Shown: positions 1 to 11,900 of the stretch, one piece after another | Layout of the letters: each line of letters opens with the position of its first letter | Position numbering within the stretch: the first letter of the stretch is position 1 | Assembly: GCA_028564675.1 (NCBI GenBank) | Contig: JAOVVO010000305.1 | Span: 1 to 64,000 of the forward strand | DNA length: 64,000 bases | Source: Onchocerca lupi | Taxonomy: Eukaryota > Nematoda > Chromadorea > Rhabditida > Onchocercidae | Direction: 5' to 3' | Program-made: the position numbers and the translations under genes | Notes under the pieces: model-generated | The model's input: only the letters and a program-made list of their open reading frames with translations | Told to the model about the DNA's origin: nothing | Database searches by the model: none

Positions 1-27
1 TATATATATATAACGGACTTATTTTAG

Positions 28-1672
28 GAGACCAAATGAGTCGGCGTGGTGAAATGACAGGAGGTTTTCTTGATGCGAAGCGTTCTCGTTTGGAACTTCA
101 TAGTGCTGTAAAGAAGATGATTGACCAAAAATCTGATTTTGAGGTTCTTTTTCTGGAAGAAATAAAATTACTTTCGAAGCACGGTGATTTTTTTGATACT
201 TTTAAATAAAGTATTTCATTTATACAACAACTATTCAGAAAGCGCATAAAAAAGCAGTCCACATCAGTAACGAAAAAGCTTCAAACGTAGAAAAATTGCG
301 TATGGAAGTTGATACTTTGGAACGTGAAGTTTTATATCTGAAGTTTGTTCTTAATTCTTTGTTTTTTTACTGCTTGAAAATAGATTTCGAGAGATCAGAA
401 TACTGTTTTTCAAAGAATAAATAATAAATTCAGTCATTTGTTTTCTGTTGTTTATTTTGAATAAATTGAGCTTTTTCATTATGTTTTAATTCATTCAGGG
501 ACAAGCATAGAGCCGCATCTGAGAAAAAACGTTACTTGTCACAACAGCTGCAGCAAAGTACAAAGAATAAAGAGCCGAAGGTTTTTTGCAGTTATTTTTC
601 GATTTCTTGCTAAAGTTCTGGAAACTTGTTGATCTTAAAATAATTTTTTCTTAGTTCATCGACTTGACAAAAAATTCGGTCAAGTTTTTTGGTTTACAGG
701 TAGGACAATGTTTGTATCTAAAAAATCGAATTCGCGAAATGGAAGCAACGAAAGAAAGCTTGCAGCGGCAGCTTGGCACCCCTCTGCTTTCACAACTCAG
801 CGATGAAGAAAAAAATATGCTCGATCAATTGCAGGTAACTACTTGCGAGGCTTTTACTCTATTCACTGTTGATAAAAAAAACAATGCATTAATTATTCCT
901 TTTTTTTCTTCATCTCATACTTGATATTTATTGCAGGAAGATATAAAAGAGAAAAAAAAACGTCTTGATTCTGTTAGTCGATCTAGGGCTGAGTTAGAGT
1001 CCACGAAATTGCGACTGGAAAATCAGTTGACAACGAATCTTCATCGCAAACGAGAAAGCTTGCAATCGGTAATCACGTCATGCTTGAATGTTGTATTTGG
1101 TTATTAAAATTTTTATAACTATTTCATTTATTTTTTTAGTCTAATTTATTGATTAAATGTGTTTTAGAAAATTCATGATATATCTGTTGATGAGAAACGT
1201 AATCACCTTCAATCAGAAATGGCGGAACTTAAATCTGTTAATAATCGGCTTTCTGAAATTATAACGCGACTTTCTGGTTAGCTTTCACTTCGTTGTGTCA
1301 GTTTATTTTTCACTTATATTTCAGTCCTTAAATCTTATTGATTTTTACAGAATTAGAAAAGCATTTGGGTGAATTTGAAGTAAGATCTTATTGATTTTCA
1401 CAGAATTAGAAGAGCATTTGGGTGAATTTGAAGTAAGCGATGAAAAATTAACGCGTGAATTAGAAGATTGTCAAGAGCAGCAAAAAGATTTGGAAACACA
1501 AGTTGCTGATTTTTCGAAGCAAGTCGATTTAATTTGTACGAAGCAGTCAGCAATGCAGACAAAAAGAGAGGAAATTACCAAGAAAGTTTGTCTACAGTCT
1601 ATTTTATTCATCTATCGCATTTCATAATATATTTCGTAGGTTTTATTTGAAAAATTTTTCTGGTAGACTTTA

Positions 1673-1715
<43 letters not shown>

Positions 1716-3164
1716 AAGCATCCAGCAATAAATTTAAATGTTGCAGATACGCGAACTTGGTTCGTTACCAATGGATTCAAAGAATTATGAAAGTTATTCG
1801 TTGAAGCAGTTAGATAAGAAGCTGAGTGAAGCTCTCGAACAGTTGAAGAAGTATGAAAATGTAAACAAGAAAGCACTTGATCAATTTGTACAGGCAAGTG
1901 GCCAAAAAGAAGATCTTGCAAAACGAATGGATGAACATAGAGCCAATCAAAAGGTTGGTATGTCAGTGAAGATGAGTTGATTCCTCCTATTACGAATTAC
2001 TGAATATTTGCCGATTAATATTAAGTGAGATGAGAAAGGCTTTTCTTTCAAATTTTTCAACCAATTATTTTATTTGTAGGCAATCAGCGATTTACTTACC
2101 GTTCTCGATCAGCGCAAATATGAAGCTATTCAGTTGACATTCAAACAAGTTTCAAAAAATTTTCACACTGTTTTTGAAAAACTTGTTCCTGGCGGTTATG
2201 GAAGTTTGGTGATGCGAGTCAGTCATGTGAGCAAACTATCTTTTTGACCGATTAATGGTAATATACTGCACTATTAATATTCTTAAAAAGAGTAAAAATA
2301 TTTTGAAAATTGCAGGATGAGGATTCACAGCCATCGCAGGACCAAAATGATTTGCATCAAATAGAAACTTTTACAGGTGTTGGGATACGAGTAAGTATTT
2401 TCAGTCTTTATGTTATTTTTAACAGTGGAGATATGAAAAGTTTTTGGGAAATGTTTTTTAAGGTTTCGTTTACGGGCACATCTGAAACTCGTGAAATGCA
2501 GCAACTCTCGGGTGGGCAGAAAACTTTGGTAGCTCTGGCTCTTATATTTGCTATCCAGAAATGTGACCCAGCACCCTTTTATCTTTTTGACGAAATTGAT
2601 GCAGCTCTAGATCCTCAGTATAGAAAAGCAGTAGCTGGTTAGTTTTTATATGATTTTTTTTTTGCAGTGTAAATCCCTCCTCTAGTAATATTTTTATAAA
2701 TTTCTTTGAATCTTAAAATTTAAGAAAGAATCATAATATTCCAAATATTTTGTTATATCTTAGTTTAAAAGATAGTTTTCAGTGCTGTCTTCATTATTAT
2801 ATGTTATTGCAGATATGATTCATGAATTATCGGAGAATGCGCAGTTCATCACGACTACCTTCCGATCGGAATTGCTAGACAGTGCAGAGAAATATTATGG
2901 TGTTCGATTCCGCAACAAAGTCAGTGTCTTTAGGGTTTCCTTCAATTTGTCTAATTCTTAAATTTGATAACATTCATGTATTACCTCAGCCAACAATTTG
3001 ACGGAAACATGGAATCTGGAAATCATAAATATATGTTTTCATTATATTGTTGTGACTTGATTTTTTTAAAAATTTTTTCGACTTCTTTATAGGTTTCACA
3101 CATCGACACTGTTTCAAAAGAACAGGCATTTGATTTCATTAAGGACGTTCAGGCACATGGCTGA
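28..3164 (+). CDS. smc-3: Cohesin subunit SMC3, C-terminal half (5' part lies outside the window)
   Basis: SMC3 pairs with SMC1 and the kleisin RAD21/SCC1 to form the cohesin ring, an ATP-driven complex holding sister chromatids together in the nucleus. Exons read in phase: 28-143, 239-342, 499-580, 700-834, 937-1068, 1168-1276, 1404-1585, 1747-1953, 2080-2226, 2316-2390, 2463-2637, 2813-2919, 3093-3164 (546 codons plus stop). The first exon carries the hinge exit (GDQMSRRGEMTGGFLDAKRS). A long charged coiled coil follows, with SMC3-typical LGTPLLSQLS and IRELGSLP. Then comes the C-terminal ATPase head: RKYEAIQLTFKQVSKNF, ABC signature LSGGQK, Walker B FYLFDEIDAALD, and the SMC3 ending FRNKVSHID. 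The Walker A half is upstream of the window. Exon 4 could instead begin at 656 (also open), but TTTACAG at 693-699 is the better acceptor. The donor after 2226 could be at 2217. An acceptor duplication precedes exon 7. Confidence 0.96.
1332..1437 (+). repeat. 53-bp tandem duplication covering the smc-3 exon 7 splice acceptor
   Basis: Copy 1 is 1332-1384 and copy 2 is 1385-1437; they differ at two bases. Each copy holds the pyrimidine tract, the acceptor AG and the first 34 bases that follow it. Only the acceptor of copy 2 (AG at 1402-1403) gives an open exon. Using copy 1 (AG at 1349-1350) runs into an in-frame TGA shortly after its end. The near identity suggests a recent event. Confidence 0.93.
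1678..1714 (+). repeat. A37 homopolymer in an smc-3 intron
   Basis: An uninterrupted run of 37 A lies in the intron between the exons ending at 1585 and starting at 1747. It is only 32 bases from the acceptor AG. Its length is likely to vary between individuals and to be an assembly weak point. Shorter A/T tracts occur near 11531-11570, 24771-24800 and 50530-50557. Confidence 0.95.
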
Positions 3165-4817
3165 TGACCGCATCAACTGATTAATGTCATTTGAGAAAGC
3201 GATGTTGTGAGAAAAATTTATAGTATGTTGAAACTATTTCACTATATCATTTTCTCACCAATATAATATGTACAAAATCTGTAAATAGTCCAATGTTTTA
3301 TCTTGTTTTAATTGTTATCTTCTGTCAAAATTATTGTTTTTATTATGTTAGTTCCGTTTTGATTTCTGTTCGGACAAGAAATATCATTTTTGATTTCTTT
3401 GGTTTATTCGTAGATTAGATTTTGTTGAATGTTTGCCTCGGCTTCAATGACCTCATATTACATCATTTCAATCAAATACTGTTAAACAGTTTCTACTCAA
3501 AAGAGCAAATTTTATAAGTAACACTGTCATTTCACTAAAATATAATCTTAAATCTTTCACTGTCCATGGATGATTTCTTTTCGATATATTTTCTTTAAGG
3601 CATTATTTAATTTGATTTACAAAATTCTTGTTATTTTGAAAAGTTGAATATTTCAAGTTTACTTCCCAATACAGTTGATTTCATCATTGAATTATTTTAT
3701 GTTTCATCTTGCTGAAACCGAAATTCAATATTTTTTTCACTAATTTTCTTTGATCTCATTTTTCATTAATTTCCTTTGATCACACGTACTAAAATCATCT
3801 TTCATAGTAAAATAAACTAACTGCAAACTCGAAAACAGCTAAGATGCATTGCTGAAACAAAAACTCAACTGACTTTGTGGACAGTAGTGACTTAGTCTTG
3901 AGGAAAATCGCATGTAAGTCTTGACAATTACATAATAAATCTCTTCATTTGATCGATCATTACTTGAAAAGTGTTGAAGTAAATTTTGTTGCAGTAAAAC
4001 GATCAACTTAGCAGCATATTGCACAGAAAGAATGTTAGACGAAGATTGCAAACGAATTTTTGGATGAAATTAGAACAAAATTATTTTTTGATAATAAAAG
4101 GTGTGTTTGAAAGGAGGGAGATCGTTATCAAACCAAATTTTTTCATCAATTCAATATCTATTTCAACTTTCTAAAAATTTCTGTATTCAGACCTACGTGA
4201 ATGTGTTTTAAATTTGCATGTAGCAAAGTTGAATTTAAATTCGAGAAATATTCAAGAATCATTCATTCTTATATCACTTTTTATTTGTAAGCAGCATGTC
4301 CAACTGTTCATTTCAAAAGAAATTTTGTGAGTAAAATCTACATGGAAGAAGGTGGTACTGTTTGCTTTCCTAGGGAAACAATGTAATGTTTTTCTGCTTT
4401 GAAGCTGATAATGGAACGAATATCTTTAGCATAACCAACAGTTTTCTTGGATGACACAAAAGAAAAATTCTCATTGGTGGAAAATTTACAAAGCTTGCAA
4501 AATATTCCTGGTAGGAAAAATGCAGAAAATAAATATTTCCAGCTACCTCAAATTACTGCTCCATAATTCGATAAAATAGCAAAATATTTTTTTTTCAAGA
4601 ATCAAGTAATTGAATCTGGATAGTCCGGTGAATGGGTAAATATTGAAATAAGTATGTGATTAAAATATAAAAGGTCTTGTATCTGAAATCTAGTCAAACT
4701 ACAGGATTTAAATTACACCGTTTTTATGACGGGATAGGATAAATAAGACTTGCAATGCTCATATGAATTTTACTATTTCATGATAAGTTTCATTCTATAG
4801 AAACATCGTTAGAAGAT
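3165..4817. other. Intergenic region between smc-3 and the GSK3-like gene
   Basis: About 1.65 kb of AT-rich sequence holds the smc-3 3' UTR and the upstream region of the kinase gene. I see no convincing exon, RNA gene or repeat. A 70-aa minus-strand ORF at 3839-4051 has no splice context or recognisable motif and looks like chance. Confidence 0.6.
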
Positions 4818-7800
4818 ATGGATTTAATTCATGAACAAAACGCTATAGAATTACCAAGTAAAAAGAAAGTAAAGGTTCTGTGATACATTTTTCTAAATTG
4901 TCCAAATATCATAATTCTTCTCTTTCTAGCCAATTCTGTTAATAAAATGTCAAGATTGTGGAGCTTTCGCTTTAAAAATTTCGATCTTCTAAATTTCCAA
5001 TTTTTACAAGTCTAAATTCTCAAGTTTTTCATATGTTATCAAGCAAAAAAATGCATGAAACTAACAAAACTTTTTCATTCGGCACTGTTAATGTAAGTCT
5101 TGTAATTTTCAGAATGTAACACTTCTTTGCAAATAAAATTAACCAAAAATGATATGGCGGAGAAGAATTTTCAAAAAAAGATTAAGTGGTTTTCACCTGA
5201 AATTTAGATTCTTTCAAAGAATTAAAATTGCAGTTACGAATGAAAAATTTGAGGTTGCATTCTTGGGGTGTATTCAGTAACGTTTACCGCGGTACATTGC
5301 TTAATTCTGAACCACATAGAGAAATTGTACTCAAAAAGACTTGGCCAGGTATAAGCTTTAATAACATACTCTTCTTCATTCTTCCTTTTTTTTTTTTTCA
5401 AAAAGTTATGGAATCCGCAGATATAAAAGAATCATACTTAAATTTGGAAATATTCAAGAACTAATTGACTAGAGACCAAAGACCGTAATTTATTTTAGAT
5501 ATGGAGGAGGACATAAATTCTAATATAGAATTGGATATGCTTCTTAGTTTGTGTCGTGAAAGACATAAAAATATCATTCAAGTGTTGTATACATTTCGAA
5601 ATATTACTCCAGATAAAAAGATATTTTTCACTATCCTTTGTTTTATGAATTGCTTGAAGAATTTGCTTGTATATCTTCCTTCAACAGAGCCAAAAAAATA
5701 AAAAATAAAAGTGGAAAGTAATACTGTTCGTAGAATATTTTTGAAATTAAGAATAATTTTTTTTTTTGCTGATCAATTCGGTTACAATTCAATCATTTCC
5801 TTTTTCAAATCTGTGAGACGATGGTATTTGATTATTTACCGCAAACAGTATCAGAAATTGTCAAACAAATTGGAGGAAAAAATCCTGACTATGTCGAGAT
5901 TAAATTATATTCATGGCAGTTATTCAATGGATTGGCTTATTTGTCCAGTGTTAGTACATTTATAACTGATTTTTTTCTTTTTTTTCAAATGAATGATTTA
6001 TCGACTGCCATTCGAATTCGTAGTTTTTCTATATAATAATGGCAATCTTTATTCTCTTAAAATCCTTTTGTAAATGCTTTTAATTTTTGAACAATATTAT
6101 TATCAACTTATCACTTATTAATCATGTTATTTTACGATAAATTTCTCGATCGTTCAAGTTGCATTGCAGAACCACATCTGCCATCGCGATATAAAGCCAC
6201 AAAATTTGCTGATTGAACCGATAAGCGGTATTCTGAAAATTGCTGATTTTGGTTCTGCAAAATTTATAAAAAAGACAACACAGTCAACTTCTTATCAGGT
6301 ATAAGTTATATACATGATAAATGCTTGAAAGATGCTTCTCATTTAAAATAAAATTTTCTTGCTCTTAAATCTTAACCTTTTCACTTTTATTAAAGAAATG
6401 TTTAACATTACACTAAAATTTTATATATTTTTTAAGAAATTTTAAGCAAATTTTCAAGGTCACACGGTATTATCGTCCTCCAGAACTACTGCTTAAAGCG
6501 ATTTTCTATTCACCTCAAATTGGCAAGTTTTTTACAATTTCCAATTTTTCCTAGAAGTGCAAGTTGCAGTAAATACAAATCAGTATGAAAGTAATCAGAT
6601 GACAGTACTATTTAGATGTTTGGTCCGGTGGTTGTGTATTGGGAGAAATTACTAAAGGCAGTATATTATTTCCTGGCAAAAATTCGAAACATCAGTTGAA
6701 ATTAGTGGTCGATGCTCTCGGAAGTCCGAACGAAACAGAGCTTCTGGATATGAAAGCAAGAATACAATTTACCGATGATGGTACTGAACCATTTGGCTTC
6801 AGACCCTTTTTACCTCATGCGTCCGAGGAAATTATCGATATCATACAACGAATACTTGTCTATAGTCCCAAGAAACGTCTATGTGGTAAAATGCTACTGT
6901 CGCATCCATTCTTTCAAGAGCTTTTCGCTCCTAATAAACGCCGAACCAATGGAGCTTTTGTTTCTAATGCAATCACATTGGATGACTTGCAAAAAATACC
7001 GTGCGTCTTTTCAATTTTCAACTTTGCAAAGAAGTTGACAGCCTTGGCATTTCATTAAAGCTTTTTTTCAACAAAATTCTTTCGCATGTTGATCTATTAA
7101 TTGCATTCTTGAAGTTTCGAAATCATTGGAGAAAGTCACAAAGTCCAAATTGGATCTATTCAACTGAATAAAAAATAAATTAAGGCATGATGAGTCGTGC
7201 TACAGATGTGCATTTGAGTCAAACTATTTGAATTAGTCAGAAAATAAATTGAACATTCCGAAAATATCTTTTTAAAAGAAGATCAAGACAAAAATCAATT
7301 TCATCTAATCAAAAATTTAGATCTAATTGCAAGCAAGTAAGAAGAAGTAAACGATCCTAATGCTCAGCGGACAGAACAATAAGAATTCAGTTGACCATCA
7401 ACATGACAAGGAACAATAATCATTTGATTATACCACATTTTGTCCTCATTATTGTTAGCAAATTTAAAAAGATAACTTACTATCTAACTTAATGTGCTTT
7501 ATCCTGTTTTTAAATGCAAGTGAAATCTTTGAATTGCTTTATCTGAACAATTCCAGTATTTTACTTGCGGTTGTTGAAATAACAAAAAAGTCGATTAATT
7601 ATAAATATCCTTCTTGTTTTTCAAGGATTTTTGTTTGAAAGATACATTGACTACGAATTTACATTCGTATGCCTTGAAATGACTAATTGATAGGCAGGTA
7701 AGTTATTACACACCTCTTGGTGGTTTCCAATTTCCATACCCACCGACCTACTGTCTAAATCAACCAACGCCTTTAATGGGATCTCACGAGCGAAAATGGT

Positions 7801-7910
7801 TCATCCCACAGCGCCAGTTCTACTTACCAAAAATGACCCATTTGATGCACACATTCAATATCAGTACATTCTCAAGAGTAAGAAGAATTTCTGGAATATT
7901 TTTTCTATAA
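4818..7910 (+). CDS. Divergent GSK3-family serine/threonine kinase (nematode GSK3-like paralogue)
   Basis: Predicted CMGC kinase of the glycogen synthase kinase 3 group. Exons: 4818-4868, 5234-5348, 5499-5668, 5818-5949, 6170-6298, 6459-6522, 6616-7004, 7698-7910 (420 codons plus stop, close to the usual GSK3 length). Visible motifs: ATP lysine in EIVLKK, helix C glutamate in NIELDML, GSK3-type VFDYLPQTV, catalytic CHRDIKPQN, DFGSAK, activation-loop TSYQVTRYYRPPEL with the tyrosine kept, and DVWSGGCVLGEI. Oddities: the glycine loop reads HSWGVFSNVY, keeping one of three glycines. The arginine of the priming-phosphate pocket (next to the helix C glutamate) is isoleucine. The axin/FRAT-binding helix is poorly conserved. 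The tail exon is tyrosine- and proline-rich. The first exon, an 18-residue insert before VFDYLP, and the 7004/7698 junction are less certain. C. elegans has sperm-expressed GSK3-like paralogues; a similar role is inference. Confidence 0.85.
6523..6615 (+). other. GC-AG intron in the GSK3-like gene
   Basis: The exon ending ...YSPQI must finish at 6522 to read I-D-V-W into the next exon, which starts at 6616. The donor is therefore GCAAGT, with the acceptor TTTAG. No GT donor nearby keeps the highly conserved DVWSGGC reading frame. GC donors are a known minority class, usually with a strong AAGT context as here. Confidence 0.8.
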
Positions 7911-7982
7911 GATCATTAAATCTAAGCATCCATCTTCAAGCTTTGAGTTACATTCCAATGTCGAGAACAATTAAGGCTTAAG

Positions 7983-7988
7983 AATAAA
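7983..7988 (+). terminator. Poly(A) signal AATAAA downstream of the GSK3-like gene
   Basis: A canonical AATAAA lies 73 bases after the stop codon at 7908-7910. It supports the tail exon 7698-7910 as the last coding exon. In such AT-rich DNA the hexamer is common, so position is the main support. Confidence 0.5.
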
Positions 7989-8587
7989 GATAATGCTGCC
8001 AAATAGAAGTGTATCTATTATTTACTTTTTCTCAAGAATTTGCAAATGTTTACTTTCTTAACGTTCATTTCACCATTTTTTTTCCATTTTCAACAATCAT
8101 AGCTCTTATAACTTGGTATTGATTTTAAAATTAGTTGCTTAAGAGGAGTATATGGTTGAGAAATTTTGACATTTTACACTTGAAAGAAAATCATGTTAAT
8201 TTAATCTTAAGAAAAAAATTGATTATTTCAGGAATCACTTTTATACAATTCTATAATGAACAATCAGTTTTAGTAAATGTTCGAAAGATTGGTTGTAATT
8301 AGGGATCAGAGTCAAAACCAACATAGATAAAACAAATGAGTAAGAAATGATTATATACAGTTTAGAGTAATGATATTACAAGTAGAAGGACTACAATTCT
8401 TTGATCATAAATGAAGTTCGCAGATCGGCAATAAATGTTAGGCCAATAATGACCTTAGAAGAGACCTTAATTGACATGGAACAAGAAAGGAGACTGTATC
8501 ATTATGCATGTTTATCATGGGTATGTATGTTCCTGAGCATATCACTGGTACGAGGTACCGCAGGATATGCGGCTGCATGAAGAAAAC
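7989..8587. other. Intergenic sequence, 7.99-8.59 kb
   Basis: AT-rich spacer after the GSK3-like gene. The minus-strand frame of the 8588-8688 exon stays open down to 8438, so this end may contain 3' coding sequence or UTR of that unknown gene. Nothing else was recognised. Confidence 0.4.
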
Positions 8588-8931
8588 CTGAAGGTCGTCG
8601 TCATCAAAGCCCACTTTTCCAATTCCGTTTATTGGCTCTACCAAATTTGAATCTCTCCTATCCATTCCATCTCGTCCAAAATCATTATCTTATCCGCATG
8701 CTTTTTTTGAAAGTTACACATGTTCGTTCATATTATTTATGCAAAATTAAATTCGGAAAACTGTCATCGTTCCGTCGAAAATTCATAGTTTTGCTCATAT
8801 ATATATGTGTTTCTCATTGTTGGTTAGGTAGAAATTAAGGCTGAATATCGCATATATACTTAAAGTTTGTAATAAATTCAGATAGACCTATAATCCGTCC
8901 TGCAGTAGGACCTACTCTTTTTGTGCCGCGA
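8588..8931 (-). CDS. Two exons of an unrecognised minus-strand gene (partial)
   Basis: Two GC-richer islands on minus join in phase. Exon 8931-8888 follows acceptor TTATCAG and ends with donor GTCTAT. Exon 8688-8588 ends in CTTCAG before GTTTTC. The joined peptide contains GTKRVGPTAGR, the junction RIIDNDFGRDGMDRR, then SNLVEPINGIGK and an acidic VGFDDDDLQ. Phase agreement (one base left over, two bases supplied) and composition unlike the flanks argue for real coding. The second frame also stays open to 8438 through hydrophobic HILRYLVPVI, so the last donor may not be used. I do not recognise a family. Basic residues flanking short segments could suggest a peptide precursor, but no signal peptide exon was found; a short hydrophobic frame lies near 9010-9055. 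Start and stop are not located. Confidence 0.4.
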
Positions 8932-11900
8932 CTGATAATTTAAAATCAAATGATAATTAAATTTCAGAAATTTGATATAAATTATTCATTGTAGTTTGAA
9001 GATCTTAGAAACAGGACGGTTGGATAATAAAACAAGTAGATGCACCCTGATAGAATAAGGGTGCTTATGTTGTTGTCATTCGATGAATTAATTGTCTATA
9101 ATCAAAGTAAAAGCAACTGGAATGACTATCTTTAAAGGTCTTTTTACCAGAAATAATAATTAAATTTAATGATGAAATTTGCTAGCATTTCTGCTTACGA
9201 ATCAACCATTTTTTAAATGATGCTTTTTTATTATTTTGAATAATAATTCAACACACTACCAAGGTTTTGCCTATCAAACAATTTCATTTTAACAGTTGCC
9301 TCAAAATGCTTCTAATTTCCAACAAATTTCTGCGATTTATATCTTTTGATATCTTTTACTCTTTCACATATCATTAAAACTTATTCAATTCCATTAATCT
9401 TATGCCAGTTATTTTTGGGGCCTAATTTGGCGTTGCGCTGATTCATCATTTGGCTAACTAATAAAATAAATATTCATTATGTTGGAAATTGAAGATTAAA
9501 ATGCAAGAAAAAGGTAAAATGAGAATGAAGATGTTGAAAAGTGAAAAAATATTGAAATTCCAAAGTCTGTTTTAAAAATAAATCGATAACTATCATAATC
9601 ATTTTCAAAGTAAATGAAAAAAGTGAAAGATCTAATATTTCAAATGATGGTCATTACTTCTTTATCAAATATTAAGAAAAGGAGCTGATTTCAAAATTTT
9701 AATTCCATCTTTCAATATTGCATAGAGTATGCTCTTGGAGATCTTATTTAAGTGAAGATGAGGCAAAATTTTTGTTTATTTTTCCAATGCTTCAATGAGC
9801 AGTCATTTGTTTCAAAAAACAGCATTGAAGTTTGTGCAGGCATTAATTAATTGGACTAAATTTCCTTTCTTATCACTTTTTTACCTTATATATTCCTAAT
9901 TTAGTCAATTATTGATTGAAATGACTGAACAAGTCGATCGCTGATTAACTTTTTCCTGATAGAAACCATAGTATTGTTGTCAAAAATATTTTACGTAGCA
10001 ATTTATAGCCCCATTTTTCAAATTTAAAGTGAATAATTCAATTTGAATCAAATAGAATCGTGGAAATTAAGAATGGATATTTTCATTTTATTTGAAAAAG
10101 TTAATTGAAACGTAAACATAATCATACGCTATTTTTTTTTAACTAACAAGTTGTAAAAAAATGGATATTTAGTTGAAAATTTTTATTGTGCACTACGACA
10201 ATAAAACTATCATAAAAAGTAGACAATCAGAATTCTCTCGACATAAACTGTGGACCTATTAGAATATCAATTTTTTGCCCTTATTATTTCTGATAGGAGG
10301 TCAAAATTTCGGACAGAAATTATATATTCATTCAGTGCAAAATCTTTCAATAATAAATTATTTGATTAAACATTGATATAAGAAATAAAAGTCGGAAAAC
10401 CAAATTTGGGCAGTCAAAGATATTATAACAAAAAAGTCATTGGAATGAATCATTTTCAACAGTCATAAGGAAGGAATTTAGCATTCAATCATTCATTCTT
10501 TTTTACAGGAATTGCTAGCATCAAATCAAGAGGAGGAAAAATGAATTATTAGAAATTATTTCTCCTGCCTCATCTGTCATCGGAATCAGTAATATGAAGC
10601 ATTTTTCTTGTGAAAGTAAAATCTTCAGATTTGTTCTTTGCATTTTATATCGAATGATATTCAAATAGGAAGCTTTGAACTCTCATACTGGAATACTTTG
10701 ATTTATTTTGATTTGTCATCATTATTAGCGATCTTCTTTCTTTTTTCTCTTATCAATAAAAGAATGTAATTTTCTGGCTGAATGCAAATGAATTATAGAA
10801 GGGAAGGAGGATGATAAAAGTTCGTAAGATTAACAGCAGAATATATGAATGTCGTTATTCAGCGTGATATTGGTGATTGTAATAGTAATACAAGATATAT
10901 TCGTATAAATAATATCTGTGTGCTAATCTACTAATTATTCAATTTGCTTTGTGAATTTTCTTTTTCATTTAGTTGTTAGTCTAAGTGATCGTTATTTTAT
11001 TTTATTTTTTTTTTTTTGTCAAAAGCCTATTATATCTTTTTCTATTGCTTTCGAAGTAAATTTTGACTGTTAGGCCATGTCATCCTAATCACTCTAGCAT
11101 CAACTATAATAGATTAATTGCAAGAAAATTTTTGATTGTTACAGTTCTTTTTTATTTTTTAATTTGTACAAATTGATTGAATTTTTTTGTGCTCGTTGGC
11201 CAACGAAATTTTTCGATAAGGAGGAGCAGTTTTTGACGTTCAAAAGAATTTGATATTACTCATAATTGACTTCTTCCTTTTCCTTTCTCATATGTGTCAC
11301 TTGTACTACTGACGATATACAGTGTCAACATAATGAATTAACGATAATTTGTTGTTGTGATCTTTGAAATCCTCTTCTGTTATCTTAATCTTTATCCTGT
11401 TTAGTTTCTTCTGAGTTATAGATATTTTTTATCAGCAAACTACTGATAATGTCAAGCCAAAGAATTGTATTCGATGTCTAATAGAACTTCATATTCGCTA
11501 GCGTTGAAAGGAATATTCAAAATTCGTTTTGAAAAAAAAAAAAAAAAAAAAAAACAAAAAAAAAAACAAACAAAAAAACGAAAACCAGCTTTACACTAGT
11601 GATTACGAATGTACAGTATCAATGATAATGAGTGAGATCCTTCCAGAAGATATTTGCTGAATTGTTGGAAACCGAGGAATAACATTACCTTGAATCACCT
11701 AAATATCCTTTAGTAATTTCGATTTCGCTGAGACGTATTTCATTTTCTGATACAGAATATTCAAAGTTCGATTAATGCAGAATACATTCTTCTGAGATTT
11801 TAAAAAAGCCAAGAAGATATTGCAACTTTTAGCTGATTACGACTAAACATCGCGGCTTATCACTAAGTGAATTAATAGAAACGGATGTAAATTCTCCTCG

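Noticed and set aside
1676..1921. Minus-strand ORF across the A37 tract and an smc-3 exon
   Set aside because: It is a shadow of exon 8 of smc-3, ending in a poly-phenylalanine run encoded by the homopolymer.
9042..9064. Short stem-loop GCACCCT/AGGGTGC
   Set aside because: A seven-base stem occurs often by chance; there is no gene context that would make it a processing signal.
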